Assembly (NCBI GenBank): GCA_022360955.1
Contig: JAKSBV010000203.1
Location: 49,717-113,716 of the forward strand
Length of the DNA stretch: 64,000 bases
Direction: 5' to 3'
DNA from: Bacillota bacterium
Lineage (GTDB): Bacteria > Bacillota > Clostridia > SK-Y3
How positions within the stretch are numbered: position 1 is the stretch's first letter; every line of letters starts with the position of its first letter. Shown in pieces: positions 8,302-18,082 of this stretch. A model generated the notes under the pieces. It saw nothing but the letters and a program-made list of their open reading frames with translations, made no database searches and was not told where the DNA came from. The position numbers and the translations under genes were made by a program.

Positions 8302-11300
8302 ATGGCTCAACACGCAGCCGATGCTTATAGTTTGACCAAATTGTTTCCTGATATTGAGATGGATCATGCGTTAAAAGAGGTATTGAGTCGGTCTAAGGTA
8401 CTGAGTACCCGCATATATCGTAAAACGAGAACAATTGAGATTACCATCCAGGCAAATGCCTTGATATATAAAAGGAGTCTTGACCGGATAAGAAAAAAAA
8501 TCAAAGATAGATACGGATTGAAAAAGATGCTTTTAAACGTTCACTATGTGGATGTGCAAGACAACGATGATTATTTGCAGGATTATTATGAGAGCATACG
8601 GTATTACCTCCGGAAAAGATTTCCCATATGCCGCAGTTTACTGGCCGAAAGTCTGTGTAAATACGAAAAGGAAAAAAACAAACTATTGATCGAACTAAAA
8701 TTCGGAGGGTCCCATTTGTTGAAACATTACAAATGTGATAAAACCATTGAGGTATTAATCAAAGAAGAGTTCGGAGAAAAGATAGATGTTGAATTTGTAG
8801 ACCTGCATGTATTAAAAGAACAGAAGCATGAATACTTTAGTTTTAAAGAAAACGAAGAAAAAGCGATTATTTCAAAAGCGTTAGCGGAGACCCAACCAGA
8901 ATATAAAGAGAGTTCCTCGTCATCCCATGGTCCGCCTGCGGACAAACAGGTTCCAAAGGCTTCGTCTATCCTATTGGGTAAGCCGATCAAAGGAGAAGTT
9001 ACGGGGTTGTCACAGGTAAGCCCCGAATCCGGCCGTGTTGTTGTTGAAGGGGATGTATTTGCTGTTGATGTCAGAGAGATCAGAGGAAACAGATATATCG
9101 TTTCCTTGGATATTACCGATTATGTGAGCTCTATCACTGCTAAATTTTTTAGTGATAAAGAGAAATTTGCGCAGATGAAAGACAAAATGAAAAGCGGTAT
9201 CCGCATAAAAATAAGAGGAGAAGCCCAATACGATAAATATGCGAGAGAGCTTGTCATTTTTGCTTATGACATTACCCAAGTTGCCAAACAGGAGAAAATG
9301 GATACGGCTGAGAAGAAGAGGGTAGAATTGCATCTGCATACGCAGATGAGTGCAATGGACGGCATATCGTCAGTCAAAGAGCTGGTTGGCAGAGCGGCCA
9401 AGTGGGGACATCGTGCCATTGCCATTACGGACCACGGTGTGGTACAAGCTTATCCTGAAGCCTATGAAGCGGGAAAGAAACACAATATCAAAATTATATA
9501 CGGTGTAGAATGCTATCTCGTGGACGATCATACGCCCATTGTCTACCATCCTGCAGAGATCCCGTTTGATGGGGATTTTGTAGTATTTGACATTGAAACG
9601 ACGGGATTAAATGCGCAAAGGGATAGAATCACCGAAATAGGGGCCGTAAAAGTAAGCAACGGAAGCATAGTGGACAGGTTCAATACTTTTGTGAATCCGG
9701 AAATCCCCATACCGCGCAAGATTACGGAGTTAACGGGTATCAGTGATGAAATGGTAAAGGATGCGCCTGCTATTCATGAGGTCATCGGCCGGTTTTTACA
9801 GTTTAGTGAAAATTGTGTTTTGGTTGCACATAATGCCCCCTTTGATACGGGGTTTATTAAAATAAATGCGCGAAAGCTGGATATTGATTTCAATTACTGT
9901 ATTTTAGACACATTGGAACTGAGCAGGGGGTTGTTTCCCAAATTAAAGCGCCACAAACTGAATATCATTGCAAAACACCTTGATATCAAGCTGGAAAATC
10001 ACCACAGAGCAGTTGATGATGCGGAAGCCACGGCAGAGATATTCATTAAGTGCATCAAACTTTTAAAAGAAAGAAATATAGAAAATGTAAGTGAGATTAA
10101 CAACGCTTTTTCCGGGGCGATTGATGTCAAAAAGATGCCGCCCTACCATGCTGTGATTCTTGTGAAGGATTATGTCGGCCTGCGGAATTTATATAAAATT
10201 ATTTCCGAGTCCCATTTGAATTATTTTTATAAGAAACCCCGTGTCCCTAAAAGTCTATATATGCAGTATAAAGAAGGACTGATGATTGGGTCCGGCTGTG
10301 AAGCAGGCGAACTCTACCGGGCTATTTTGCAGGGCAAGCCCTATGAAGAGGTTTTAAAAATTGTGCGCTTTTATGATTATTTGGAAATACAGCCGTTAAA
10401 AAACAACTATTTCTTAATTGAGAACGAAAGTGTTAAAAATGTTGAGCAATTGAAGGAAATTAACAGAGAGATTGTAAAATTGGGTGAGAAATATAAAAAG
10501 CCGGTGGTCGCCACCTGTGATGTGCATTTTCTTGACCCTTGCGATGAGGTGTTCAGAAGAATTCTAATGGCCGGGCAAGGTTTTAAGGATGCGGACCATC
10601 AAGCACCGTTATATCTGAGAACTACAGATGAGATGTTAGAGGAATTCAGTTATTTGGGCAAAGAAAAGGCCTGGGAAGTGGTCGTGGAGAGCACCAACGG
10701 TATTGCCGATATGATCGAACACGTACTGCCCATACCGGAAGAAACGTTTACCCCGGAAATTGAAGGAGCGGAAAGTGAGATAAAAACACTTTCAACCAAT
10801 AAGGCTAAGAACATTTATGGTGCCCCGCTGCCTCCCATTGTGGAAGAAAGAATGAACAGAGAGTTAAATTCTATTATTAAGAACGGCTTTTCGGTCATGT
10901 ATATTATTGCGCAGAAACTGGTAACAAAGTCTTTGAGCGACGGGTATCTGGTTGGCTCCAGAGGTTCCGTAGGCTCTTCGTTCGTAGCCTTTTTGACGGA
11001 TATAACGGAAGTCAATGCCCTGCCGCCCCACTACGTATGTGCACAATGCAAATATTCGGAGTTTGTTACAGACGGTTCGGTGGGGTCAGGAGCGGATATG
11101 CCCGATAAAAATTGTCCTAAATGCGGCCACAAGCTTGATAAGGACGGACATGATATTCCTTTTGAGACCTTTTTGGGGTTTGACGGAGATAAGGAACCGG
11201 ATATCGACCTTAACTTTTCAGGGGATTATCAACCGACTGCACATAAATATACGGAGGAATTATTTGGAGAGGGCCATGTATTTAGAGCGGGAACCATTGG

Positions 11301-12618
11301 TACGATAGCGGAAAAGACTGCCTATGGTTTTGTGAAAAAATACCTTGACGAAAGAGAAAAGGTTGTTCATAATGCGGAAATAAATCGTTTGGTGAAAGGG
11401 TGTACCGGGGTAAAGCGTACAACGGGGCAACATCCCGGAGGTGTCATGATTGTACCGAGCAAAAATGAAATATATGAGTTTTGCCCTATCCAGCGCCCGG
11501 CGGATGATACGAGTTCCAATATCATTACGACCCACTTTGATTATCACTCGATCAGCGGTCGCTTGCTGAAGCTGGATATACTGGGCCACGACGACCCGAC
11601 GGTTATTAGGATGCTGGAAGACCTTACAGGGGTCAATGCTCGGGAGATTCCCATTGATGACCCTGCCACCATGAGTATTTTTACGACTACGGAGGCCCTG
11701 GGGATTAATCCGGAAGATATTGATAGTGAAGTTGGTAGCTTTGCCATTCCGGAATTCGGAACAAAGTTTGTACGTCAAATGTTGATTGATACACAACCGG
11801 GAACTTTTGCAGAATTGGTTCGTATCAGCGGATTGTCCCACGGTACCGACGTCTGGTTAAACAATGCCCAGGAATTAGTAAGAAAGGGCACTGCAAAATT
11901 GTCGGAAGTCATATGTACGAGGGACGATATTATGGTGTACCTTATATACAAGGGCGTGCCCAAAAAGCATGCGTTTAAGATTATGGAAAGCGTGCGAAAG
12001 GGAAAGGGGTTAATGGAAGAGGATGAGAAAGTGATGCGTGAGAAAAATGTACCCGATTGGTATATAGCATCGTGTAAAAAAATAAAGTATATGTTTCCCA
12101 AAGCCCACGCTGCGGCCTATGTGACCATGGCTTTCAGAATAGCCTATTTCAAAGTACACCATCCGGAAGCATTTTATATCGCTTATTTTACGGTAAGAGC
12201 AGATGATTTTGACGCCCAGCTCATGACCCATGGGGTAGATCGGGTAAGAAACAAAATCAAAGATCTGGAATCAAAAGGGAATGATATAACGACAAAAGAA
12301 AAAAATATTTTAACAATCCTGGAAGTGTGTAACGAAATGTATAGCCGAGGGATCAAATTCCTTCCTATAGATCTATATAAGTCCGATGCCTCTTATTTTA
12401 TCAATACGGGCAAGGGGATTCTGCCGCCGCTGAATGCATTGCAGGGTGTAGGTACGGCAGCAGCCAAAAATATGGTGGAGGCCAGAAAGGACGGAGAGTT
12501 TCTTTCTATCGATGATTTGAGAATAAGAGCCAAAGTGAGCAAAACGGTGATTGAAATTTTACAGGAACACGGGTGTTTGGAGGGACTGCCGGAGAGTAAT
12601 CAGTTGAGTTTATTTTAG
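8302..12618 (+). CDS. polC: DNA polymerase III alpha subunit, Gram-positive type PolC
   Basis: This 1438-residue replicase carries its own proofreading exonuclease. Order: N-terminal domain (about 1-220); OB fold (about 230-330); PHP domain beginning HLHTQMSAMDGISS (about 347), interrupted by the DEDD exonuclease with FVVFDIETTGLN (about 430) and HNAPFDTGFI; then the polymerase core with GSRGSVGSSFVAFLTDITEV, a CxxC pair plus CPKCGHKL zinc site, and the catalytic DKEPDIDLNFSGDYQ. The C-terminal helix-hairpin-helix precedes a final QLSLF, which fits the beta-clamp binding motif. GGGGGG lies 7 bases upstream of the ATG. Length is normal for PolC. Confidence 0.98.
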   Translation: MAQHAADAYSLTKLFPDIEMDHALKEVLSRSKVLSTRIYRKTRTIEITIQANALIYKRSLDRIRKKIKDRYGLKKMLLNVHYVDVQDNDDYLQDYYESIRYYLRKRFPICRSLLAESLCKYEKEKNKLLIELKFGGSHLLKHYKCDKTIEVLIKEEFGEKIDVEFVDLHVLKEQKHEYFSFKENEEKAIISKALAETQPEYKESSSSSHGPPADKQVPKASSILLGKPIKGEVTGLSQVSPESGRVVVEGDVFAVDVREIRGNRYIVSLDITDYVSSITAKFFSDKEKFAQMKDKMKSGIRIKIRGEAQYDKYARELVIFAYDITQVAKQEKMDTAEKKRVELHLHTQMSAMDGISSVKELVGRAAKWGHRAIAITDHGVVQAYPEAYEAGKKHNIKIIYGVECYLVDDHTPIVYHPAEIPFDGDFVVFDIETTGLNAQRDRITEIGAVKVSNGSIVDRFNTFVNPEIPIPRKITELTGISDEMVKDAPAIHEVIGRFLQFSENCVLVAHNAPFDTGFIKINARKLDIDFNYCILDTLELSRGLFPKLKRHKLNIIAKHLDIKLENHHRAVDDAEATAEIFIKCIKLLKERNIENVSEINNAFSGAIDVKKMPPYHAVILVKDYVGLRNLYKIISESHLNYFYKKPRVPKSLYMQYKEGLMIGSGCEAGELYRAILQGKPYEEVLKIVRFYDYLEIQPLKNNYFLIENESVKNVEQLKEINREIVKLGEKYKKPVVATCDVHFLDPCDEVFRRILMAGQGFKDADHQAPLYLRTTDEMLEEFSYLGKEKAWEVVVESTNGIADMIEHVLPIPEETFTPEIEGAESEIKTLSTNKAKNIYGAPLPPIVEERMNRELNSIIKNGFSVMYIIAQKLVTKSLSDGYLVGSRGSVGSSFVAFLTDITEVNALPPHYVCAQCKYSEFVTDGSVGSGADMPDKNCPKCGHKLDKDGHDIPFETFLGFDGDKEPDIDLNFSGDYQPTAHKYTEELFGEGHVFRAGTIGTIAEKTAYGFVKKYLDEREKVVHNAEINRLVKGCTGVKRTTGQHPGGVMIVPSKNEIYEFCPIQRPADDTSSNIITTHFDYHSISGRLLKLDILGHDDPTVIRMLEDLTGVNAREIPIDDPATMSIFTTTEALGINPEDIDSEVGSFAIPEFGTKFVRQMLIDTQPGTFAELVRISGLSHGTDVWLNNAQELVRKGTAKLSEVICTRDDIMVYLIYKGVPKKHAFKIMESVRKGKGLMEEDEKVMREKNVPDWYIASCKKIKYMFPKAHAAAYVTMAFRIAYFKVHHPEAFYIAYFTVRADDFDAQLMTHGVDRVRNKIKDLESKGNDITTKEKNILTILEVCNEMYSRGIKFLPIDLYKSDASYFINTGKGILPPLNALQGVGTAAAKNMVEARKDGEFLSIDDLRIRAKVSKTVIEILQEHGCLEGLPESNQLSLF

Positions 12619-12637
12619 TTTTTTTTCAATTTTATTA

Positions 12638-12666
12638 TTGCTAAATTGATGATAAAGTGATATAAT
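12638..12666 (+). promoter_or_regulatory. Possible sigma-A promoter downstream of polC
   Basis: TTGCTA, a 17-base spacer, then TATAAT. A transcript starting near 12673 would immediately meet the hairpin at 12701-12734 before reaching rimP, so this would be an attenuated start if it is active. Confidence 0.45.
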
Positions 12667-12700
12667 TTTCTATGGTTTAAATAGTTAATACATTCTGATC

Positions 12701-12734
12701 GCGAAAAGAGTGGGTACTTGTCCCACTCTTTCGC
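12701..12734 (+). terminator. Hairpin terminator after polC
   Basis: GCGAAAAGAGTGGG pairs with CCCACTCTTTCGC with one bulged A. The T tail is weak (TTTCGCATTATG). It separates polC from the rimP-nusA operon. Confidence 0.7.
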
Positions 12735-12881
12735 ATTATGTATCTAAGCAATTATGAGGAAAAGAAATAAATTACATACATCCGGAGTATAATACATAAT
12801 AAGCATTTTACGTATTCACAGTAGAAACTTGGCTGCCGGTTAGCTGTGAACGCCGAAGGATAAAAGAAGGGTAGTGGGAAA

Positions 12882-13337
12882 GTGGCTAAAGGAAAAGTGG
12901 AAGATGTTGTTTATGAACTGGCGGTACCCATTACGGAAGAAAGCCAGTGTGAACTTGTAGATGTAGTCTTTAAAAAGGAAGGTTCAAACTGGTTTTTAAG
13001 AGTTTTTATCGATAAGGAAGACGGGGTTGGGCTGGATGACTGTGAAAGGGTAAGCAAAGCATTAAGTGACGTACTGGATGAGGTTGACCCCATTCCCCAA
13101 AGTTATTATTTGGAAGTCTCTTCTCCGGGTATTAACAGACCGCTCAAGAAAGATAGAGACTTTGAAAGGTCTGTAGGGGAGAAGATTGAGATAAAGTTAT
13201 ACCAAGCGCTGGATGGGAAAAAAATCTTATGCGGTACGCTGGAAAAATATCAAGACGGTATGATTCACATTAAAACCGATGATGCATCTGTAATAGAAAT
13301 CAATAAGGCAGATACCGCATTGGTAAGACTAGGTTGA
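12882..13337 (+). CDS. rimP: Ribosome maturation factor RimP
   Basis: This 151-residue protein assists maturation of the 30S subunit and heads the nusA-infB operon, as in most bacteria. The N-terminal domain has ELVDVVFKKEGSNWFLRVFIDKEDG-type sequence, DDCERVSKALSDVLDE, and the conserved YYLEVSSPGINRPLKKDRDFER; the C-terminal small barrel follows. The start is GTG at 12882 with a purine-rich GAAGGGTAGTGGGAA upstream. Heptamer repeats follow the stop. Confidence 0.93.
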   Translation: MAKGKVEDVVYELAVPITEESQCELVDVVFKKEGSNWFLRVFIDKEDGVGLDDCERVSKALSDVLDEVDPIPQSYYLEVSSPGINRPLKKDRDFERSVGEKIEIKLYQALDGKKILCGTLEKYQDGMIHIKTDDASVIEINKADTALVRLG

Positions 13338-13431
13338 AATGGTGGATGGTGGGTAGTGAGTAGTGGGTAGGCATTGGAATCCTAAACAATGGTTTAAATT
13401 GTCCGCTGTCAGTTGTCCACTGTCAACTAAC
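13338..13431 (+). repeat. Degenerate heptamer repeats between rimP and nusA
   Basis: Units such as TGGTGGA, TGGTGGG, TAGTGAG and TAGTGGG lie at 13338-13374, followed by the C-rich counterpart TGTCCGC, TGTCAGT, TGTCCAC, TGTCAAC at 13402-13431. Arms of opposite sense on one strand allow loose base pairing. Confidence 0.7.
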
Positions 13432-13450
13432 TAAAAGGGGAGGATAGAAA

Positions 13451-14485
13451 ATGAATGCTGAATTTATGGGTGCACTGGCGCAAATAGAAAAAGAGAAACA
13501 TATAAGTAAAGATGTGTTGATAGATGCAATTGAGGCCGCACTTATTTCGGCTTATAAGAGAAACTTCGGCACATCGCAAAATGTTATGGTGAATATCGAT
13601 AGACTTACCGGAGGGGTGAGAGTATTTACCAAAAAGAAAGTGGTAGAAATACCGGATAATGATTTGAGTGAAATCAGCCTGGAGGAAGCAAAAAATATTA
13701 GTGGTAAATATGAAATAGGGGATATTGTAGATATTGAAGTTACACCAAAGAAGTTTGGCAGAATAGCCGCACAGACAGCAAAGCAGGTTGTGGTACAGAG
13801 GATAAGAGAAGCTGAACGGGGCATTATTTTTGATGAGTTTGTGAATAAAGAAAACGATATCGTAACAGGTATTGTGCAGCGTTGGGAAAAGAAGAATGTA
13901 ATGGTGGAAATGGGCAAGGTGGAAGCGATCTTGGTGCCTAATGAACAAGTGGCAAGTGAGCAGTACAATTTTAATGAAAGAATTAAGATTTATGTGCTGG
14001 AAGTGAAAAAAACGACCAAAGGTCCCCAGGTATTTGTTTCCCGTACCCACCCGGGCTTGGTCAAAAGGCTTTTTGAGAAAGAGGTTCCTGAGATTCACGA
14101 CGGTATTGTTGAGATTAAAAGTATTTCGAGGGAGCCCGGTTCCAGAACAAAAATAGCCGTGCACTCCAATGAGCCGAATGTTGATCCCGTAGGGGCTTGC
14201 GTGGGACATAAAGGCAATAGAGTTCAGGTGATTGTTGACGAACTTAGAGGCGAGAAAATTGATATCATCAAATGGAGCGAGGATCCTGCCGAATACATCG
14301 CTACAAGCTTGAGTCCGGCAAAGGTATTAAAAGTAGATGTAAATGAATCAGACAAGTCGGCAAAAGTGGTTGTACCGGATTATCAATTATCCCTGGCTAT
14401 TGGCAAAGAAGGGCAGAATGCACGTCTTGCTGCAAAATTAACCGGATGGAAAATTGATATTAAGAGTGAATCGCAGCTTAAGTAA
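13451..14485 (+). CDS. nusA: Transcription termination/antitermination factor NusA
   Basis: This 344-residue RNA-polymerase-bound factor modulates pausing, termination and antitermination. Domains in order: N-terminal RNAP-binding domain (1-125, with [15 protein letters not shown]), S1 domain (about 135-200), KH1 and KH2 with [29 protein letters not shown] sequence (about 230-275) and [23 protein letters not shown] at the end. The proteobacterial C-terminal acidic repeats are absent, as is normal in Firmicutes. AAAGGGGAGG precedes the ATG. Confidence 0.97.
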   Translation: MNAEFMGALAQIEKEKHISKDVLIDAIEAALISAYKRNFGTSQNVMVNIDRLTGGVRVFTKKKVVEIPDNDLSEISLEEAKNISGKYEIGDIVDIEVTPKKFGRIAAQTAKQVVVQRIREAERGIIFDEFVNKENDIVTGIVQRWEKKNVMVEMGKVEAILVPNEQVASEQYNFNERIKIYVLEVKKTTKGPQVFVSRTHPGLVKRLFEKEVPEIHDGIVEIKSISREPGSRTKIAVHSNEPNVDPVGACVGHKGNRVQVIVDELRGEKIDIIKWSEDPAEYIATSLSPAKVLKVDVNESDKSAKVVVPDYQLSLAIGKEGQNARLAAKLTGWKIDIKSESQLK

Positions 14486-14545
14486 GCATAAGGAGTTATG
14501 CTTAATCTTTTTTAGGTTATTGATATTGCCCGGGAAAACGCATTA

Positions 14546-14648
14546 AAGATAACCAACTTTAAACCTAAAAATACTATATACACAAACAACGATGATTCTG
14601 CGTTTTTTTTGTATATATAAATTCAATTTTAAAGTTGGGTATCTATAT
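14546..14648 (+). repeat. Structured intergenic element, family A copy 2
   Basis: The outer stem is ATAACCAACTTTAAA with TTTTAAAGTTGGGTAT; the inner stem is TATATACACAAA with TTTTTTTTGTATATA. The nusA-ylxR gap (330 bases) holds this copy, then a family D fragment (14657-14683) and a family C stem (14690-14746). Confidence 0.8.
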
Positions 14649-14689
14649 CAAAATATATGTTGAATTTTTCTTGTTGAATCTATGAAGGC

Positions 14690-14797
14690 ATATATTTCAC
14701 GGTATAGGACATAAAACCTATGTGAAAGGTCTGGCCCGAAATATATAGACGGTGAAATCCGAACAAAATCGAAAGGGCTTGAGGCCTTTGAGATTTT
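14690..14797 (+). repeat. Leader stem, family C copy 1 (ylxR leader)
   Basis: ATATATTTC (14690-14698) pairs with GAAATATAT (14738-14746), enclosing 39 bases that contain AAACCTATGT. The same two 9-base arms, also exactly 39 bases apart and enclosing AAACCTTATGT, occur at 42247-42303. A second short hairpin, AAAGG-GCTTGAG-CCTTT followed by GAGATTTTA, is repeated in form at 21578-21605 and 42526-42552. Confidence 0.6.
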
Positions 14798-14815
14798 ATT
14801 ATGGGTGGTGATAGC

Positions 14816-15091
14816 TTGCAAAAGAAAAGGAAAGTACCTCTTAGAATGTGCTTGGGCTGTAGAGAGATGAAACCGAAGAAAGAACTTATAAGAGTTGTTA
14901 AAAATCAAGAAGGTGAAGTTTCTATTGATTTTAAAGGGAAGAAACCCGGACGTGGTGCATATATATGTGATCATGTAGAGTGCTTTAGAAAAGCGCACAA
15001 GGGCAAACAGTTTGAAAGGGCATTTTCTCAGGCAATAGATGCGGAAATTTATCAACAGCTGGAGCAAGAATTGGAGAAAGAACGTGAATGA
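14816..15091 (+). CDS. ylxR: YlxR family RNA-binding protein (RnpM)
   Basis: This 91-residue protein is of the YlxR/DUF448 family; members bind RNA and have been reported to modulate RNase P. The signature VPLRMCLGCREMKPKKELIRVV and the GRGAYIC strand with nearby cysteine are present. I use TTG 14816 because GGTGGTGAT directly upstream is an almost complete anti-16S match; the ATG at 14801 would sit before that site and adds a non-conserved MGGDS. It overlaps the next gene by 8 bases. It is the normal member between nusA and the L7Ae-like gene. Confidence 0.9.
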   Translation: MQKKRKVPLRMCLGCREMKPKKELIRVVKNQEGEVSIDFKGKKPGRGAYICDHVECFRKAHKGKQFERAFSQAIDAEIYQQLEQELEKERE

Positions 15092-15401
15092 TAAAGTATA
15101 TGCTTTGATTGGTTTAGCTCAAAAAGCAGGGCGGCTGGTTTCGGGAGAAAATGCTTGTATCATAGATATTAAAAAAGGCAAGAGTGAGCTTGTCATTATT
15201 GCCGAAGATAGTTCCGACAATACGAAGAAGCAGTTTAAAAATATGTGCGGGTATAGAAATATACCGGTTGTTGTATTCGGTACAAAGGCCTTGTTGGGCA
15301 AATATACGGGAAAAGGTTATCGTGCGGTGATATGTGTGAAGGACCATCATTTTGCAAGGTCCATTATTCAAAAGTTAAGCGGGGGTGAAGCATTTGTCTA
15401 A
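15084..15401 (+). CDS. L7Ae/L30e family K-turn RNA-binding protein (YlxQ-like)
   Basis: This 105-residue protein shows the L7Ae/L30e pattern: [20 protein letters not shown] at the start, [16 protein letters not shown] in the middle, and [19 protein letters not shown] near the end. Family members bind kink-turn RNA and ribosomes. GTG 15084 is selected because GGAG lies 8 bases upstream and homologues begin close to this point; upstream codons belong to ylxR in another frame. The end overlaps the infB start by 8 bases, so nusA-ylxR-ylxQ-infB are coupled. Confidence 0.9.
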   Translation: MNDKVYALIGLAQKAGRLVSGENACIIDIKKGKSELVIIAEDSSDNTKKQFKNMCGYRNIPVVVFGTKALLGKYTGKGYRAVICVKDHHFARSIIQKLSGGEAFV

Positions 15402-17658
15402 ACCAAGAGTTTATGAAATTGCAAAAGATTTGAACGTTTCCAGTAAGCAGCTTATTGAAAAGCTGCAAGATTTTGATGTAAAGATTAAAAATCATATGAG
15501 TACGCTAGAAGAACAGGATATTAACATCATTTTAGAAATTTATACGCAGCAAGATGCAGAGCATCATAAAGTTTCCCAACAAAAAGGAGACAAAAACAAT
15601 ATATCACAACATAACAAAGCCGAGCCGAAAGCACATAAAAAGCAACCGAATGACAGCCCTTCCCAAAAGGAAAAGGACAAGGATAACAAAAACGCAAAAA
15701 AGAGCGGAGATGCAAAGCATTATAATACCAGACCCAATGTCGTGGATTTGGATAAATTTGATAACGAGAAGATTGAAAAGTTAATGCCTGACCAAATCAA
15801 AGAGGATGGATCCAATAAGAAAAAAGCAAAAAAAGGCAGCGGAAGAACGAGGAAAGACAAGCATTTTAATAAAACTTCAAGCGACGTCCATAAGCAAAAG
15901 CAGCAAGAGGCTGTAAAGATTGAAGTTCCCGATGAAATTACCGTAGGGGATTTAGCAGAAAAATTAGACAGACCTGCCGCAGAAATTATTAAGAAGCTAA
16001 TGTTGTTAGGGACGATGGCAGCAGTAAATCAGATGATTGATTTTGATACCGCCGCCCTCATTGCCGAAGATTTTGGTGTGGAAATCGAAAAAGAAGTGAT
16101 CATAACGGAAGAAGATAAACTATTTAATGATGTAGAAGATGATCCGGGTAAGCTCAAAGCCAGATCCCCTGTCGTTGTCGTCATGGGACATGTGGATCAT
16201 GGGAAAACCTCTTTGCTGGATGCCATTAGAGAAGCGAATGTCATTGCCACCGAGGCCGGAGGCATTACGCAGCATATCGGTGCTTACCGGGTAAAAATTA
16301 GTGATAAAGACATTACGTTTCTGGATACGCCGGGTCATGAGGCGTTTACTGCGATGAGAGCGAGGGGTGCTCAGGTTACGGATATCGCGATCCTTGTTGT
16401 TGCAGCGGATGACGGTATTATGCCTCAAACGATTGAAGCCATTAACCATGCTAAGGCTGCCGGCGTCAGTATTATTATTGCTGTTAACAAGATTGATAAA
16501 GAAGGCGCAAACCCCGATCGTGTAAAACAAGAGTTAACCGAATATGACCTTGTTCCCGAAGAGTGGGGAGGGGATACCATTTGTGTCGATGTCTCCGCAC
16601 TAAAAAAAGAAGGTATCGATCATTTGCTGGAGATGATTCTTCTGGTGGCAGAGATGCAGGAGCTTAAAGCAAATCCGGAACGCTTGGCAAAAGGGACCGT
16701 AATAGAGGCAAAGCTGGACAAGGGAAGAGGTTCGGTGGCTACGTTGCTGGTTCAAAACGGTACGCTTAACACCGGAGATGTGATAGTGGCCGGAACCGCA
16801 GTGGGCAGAGTCAGAGCGATGATGGATGATAAAGGGAAAAAAGTAAAAAAAGCCGGTCCGTCTGTTCCGGTTGAGATCATCGGTCTTTCCGAAGTTCCCG
16901 AAGGCGGGGATATCTTTTATGCGGTGGAAGACGAGAAGAAGGCCAGAGACGTTGTGGAAAAAAGAAAACAAAAAATTAAAGAAGAACAATTTAAACATCA
17001 TCATAAAGTTTCACTGGATGATTTATTCGATCAGATCAAAGAAGGTGAAATGAAAGAGCTGAATATTATCATCAAAGCCGATGTACAGGGTTCGGCAGAA
17101 GCGTTAAAGCAGTCCCTCGAAAAACTTAGCAATGATGAGGTGAGAATCAAAACCATTCATGCCGGTGTCGGTGCGATTAGAGAATCCGATGTCATGCTGG
17201 CCTCCGTGTCTAACGCCATTATTATCGGGTTCAATGTCCGCCCTGATTCCGGTGCAAGGTCGTCTGCCGAGCGACAGGAAGTAGATGTTCGATTGTACAG
17301 GGTGATCTATAATGCGATAGAAGAGATGGAAGCGGCGATGAAGGGATTGTTAGACCCCACCTATAAAGAGGTAGTCCTTGGACATACGGAAGTAAGAGCG
17401 ACCTTTAAAGTGTCGGGAGTGGGTACGATAGCCGGATGTTATGTAACGGACGGCAAGATTAATAGAAATTCCGAAGTGCGCGTGATACGGGATGGTATTG
17501 TTATACATGAAGGCACCTTGGCTTCTTTGAAAAGATTCAAGGATGATGCAAAAGAAGTTGCCAGCGGATATGAATGCGGTATAGGTCTGGAGAGGTTTAA
17601 CGATATCAAAGAGGGTGACGTCATAGAATGTTTTATGATGGAAGAAGTGAAGGCTTAA
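15394..17658 (+). CDS. infB: Translation initiation factor IF-2
   Basis: This 754-residue GTPase places initiator tRNA on the 30S subunit and promotes subunit joining. IF2_N-type segments lie at the start ([20 protein letters not shown]) and near 180-235. Between them is a charged, lysine-rich linker (about 55-170). The GTPase domain has [20 protein letters not shown] and [11 protein letters not shown]; beta-barrel domains and a C-terminal IF2-D domain follow. TTG 15394 is preferred over GTG 15385 because GGGGGTGA is 5-7 bases upstream of the TTG. Confidence 0.97.
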   Translation: MSKPRVYEIAKDLNVSSKQLIEKLQDFDVKIKNHMSTLEEQDINIILEIYTQQDAEHHKVSQQKGDKNNISQHNKAEPKAHKKQPNDSPSQKEKDKDNKNAKKSGDAKHYNTRPNVVDLDKFDNEKIEKLMPDQIKEDGSNKKKAKKGSGRTRKDKHFNKTSSDVHKQKQQEAVKIEVPDEITVGDLAEKLDRPAAEIIKKLMLLGTMAAVNQMIDFDTAALIAEDFGVEIEKEVIITEEDKLFNDVEDDPGKLKARSPVVVVMGHVDHGKTSLLDAIREANVIATEAGGITQHIGAYRVKISDKDITFLDTPGHEAFTAMRARGAQVTDIAILVVAADDGIMPQTIEAINHAKAAGVSIIIAVNKIDKEGANPDRVKQELTEYDLVPEEWGGDTICVDVSALKKEGIDHLLEMILLVAEMQELKANPERLAKGTVIEAKLDKGRGSVATLLVQNGTLNTGDVIVAGTAVGRVRAMMDDKGKKVKKAGPSVPVEIIGLSEVPEGGDIFYAVEDEKKARDVVEKRKQKIKEEQFKHHHKVSLDDLFDQIKEGEMKELNIIIKADVQGSAEALKQSLEKLSNDEVRIKTIHAGVGAIRESDVMLASVSNAIIIGFNVRPDSGARSSAERQEVDVRLYRVIYNAIEEMEAAMKGLLDPTYKEVVLGHTEVRATFKVSGVGTIAGCYVTDGKINRNSEVRVIRDGIVIHEGTLASLKRFKDDAKEVASGYECGIGLERFNDIKEGDVIECFMMEEVKA

Positions 17659-17698
17659 CAAGATAGGGATAGTAAAGCTGTTCAGGAAGGTGAAGTAT

Positions 17699-18082
17699 AT
17701 GGCTGATTACAGAATTAATAAAATTAGTGAAGAAGTTAGACGGGAATTGAGTGAAATTATTAGAGAACTAAAGGACCCTCGCATAGCTGATATGACCAGC
17801 GTAGTTTTAGTAAATGTTACAAGAGATTTACGATATGCCAAGGCCTATATCAGTGTATTGGGTGACGAAACGCAGCAAGCTAAAACCATTACCGCATTAA
17901 AAAAAGCGGCCGGCTTTATCAGAAGGGAAGTCAGCAAAAGGGTTCAGCTGAGATATACGCCGGAGTTTACGTTTATTCTTGACGATTCTATTCAGCACGG
18001 AGCACATATATCGGAGTTGCTTCATCATATATCTCCATCGGAAGGGGAAGAAAATAAAAATGACGCTAGAGAAAATCGGTGA
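17699..18082 (+). CDS. rbfA: Ribosome-binding factor A
   Basis: This 127-residue KH-fold protein binds the 30S subunit during 16S rRNA maturation. Typical segments are RINKISEEVRRELSEII, LKDPRIADMTSVVLVNVTRDLRYAKAYISV, and the late RYTPEFTFILDDSIQHGAHI. ATG 17699 has GGAAGGTGA 5-6 bases upstream; GTG 17690 falls inside that site. It overlaps the next gene (nrnA) by 23 bases. Confidence 0.95.
   Translation: MADYRINKISEEVRRELSEIIRELKDPRIADMTSVVLVNVTRDLRYAKAYISVLGDETQQAKTITALKKAAGFIRREVSKRVQLRYTPEFTFILDDSIQHGAHISELLHHISPSEGEENKNDARENR

Noticed and set aside
11260..11841. 193-codon open frame on the minus strand
   Set aside because: It lies fully inside the well-supported polC gene and its translation has no recognisable domain or RBS.
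13338..13431. CRISPR array or tandem direct repeat with spacers
   Set aside because: The repeats are 7 bp, degenerate and without spacers; no cas gene is present.
13427..14209. 260-codon open frame on the minus strand
   Set aside because: It is the reverse of nusA; composition (many F, H, C, Y) is typical of antisense translation.
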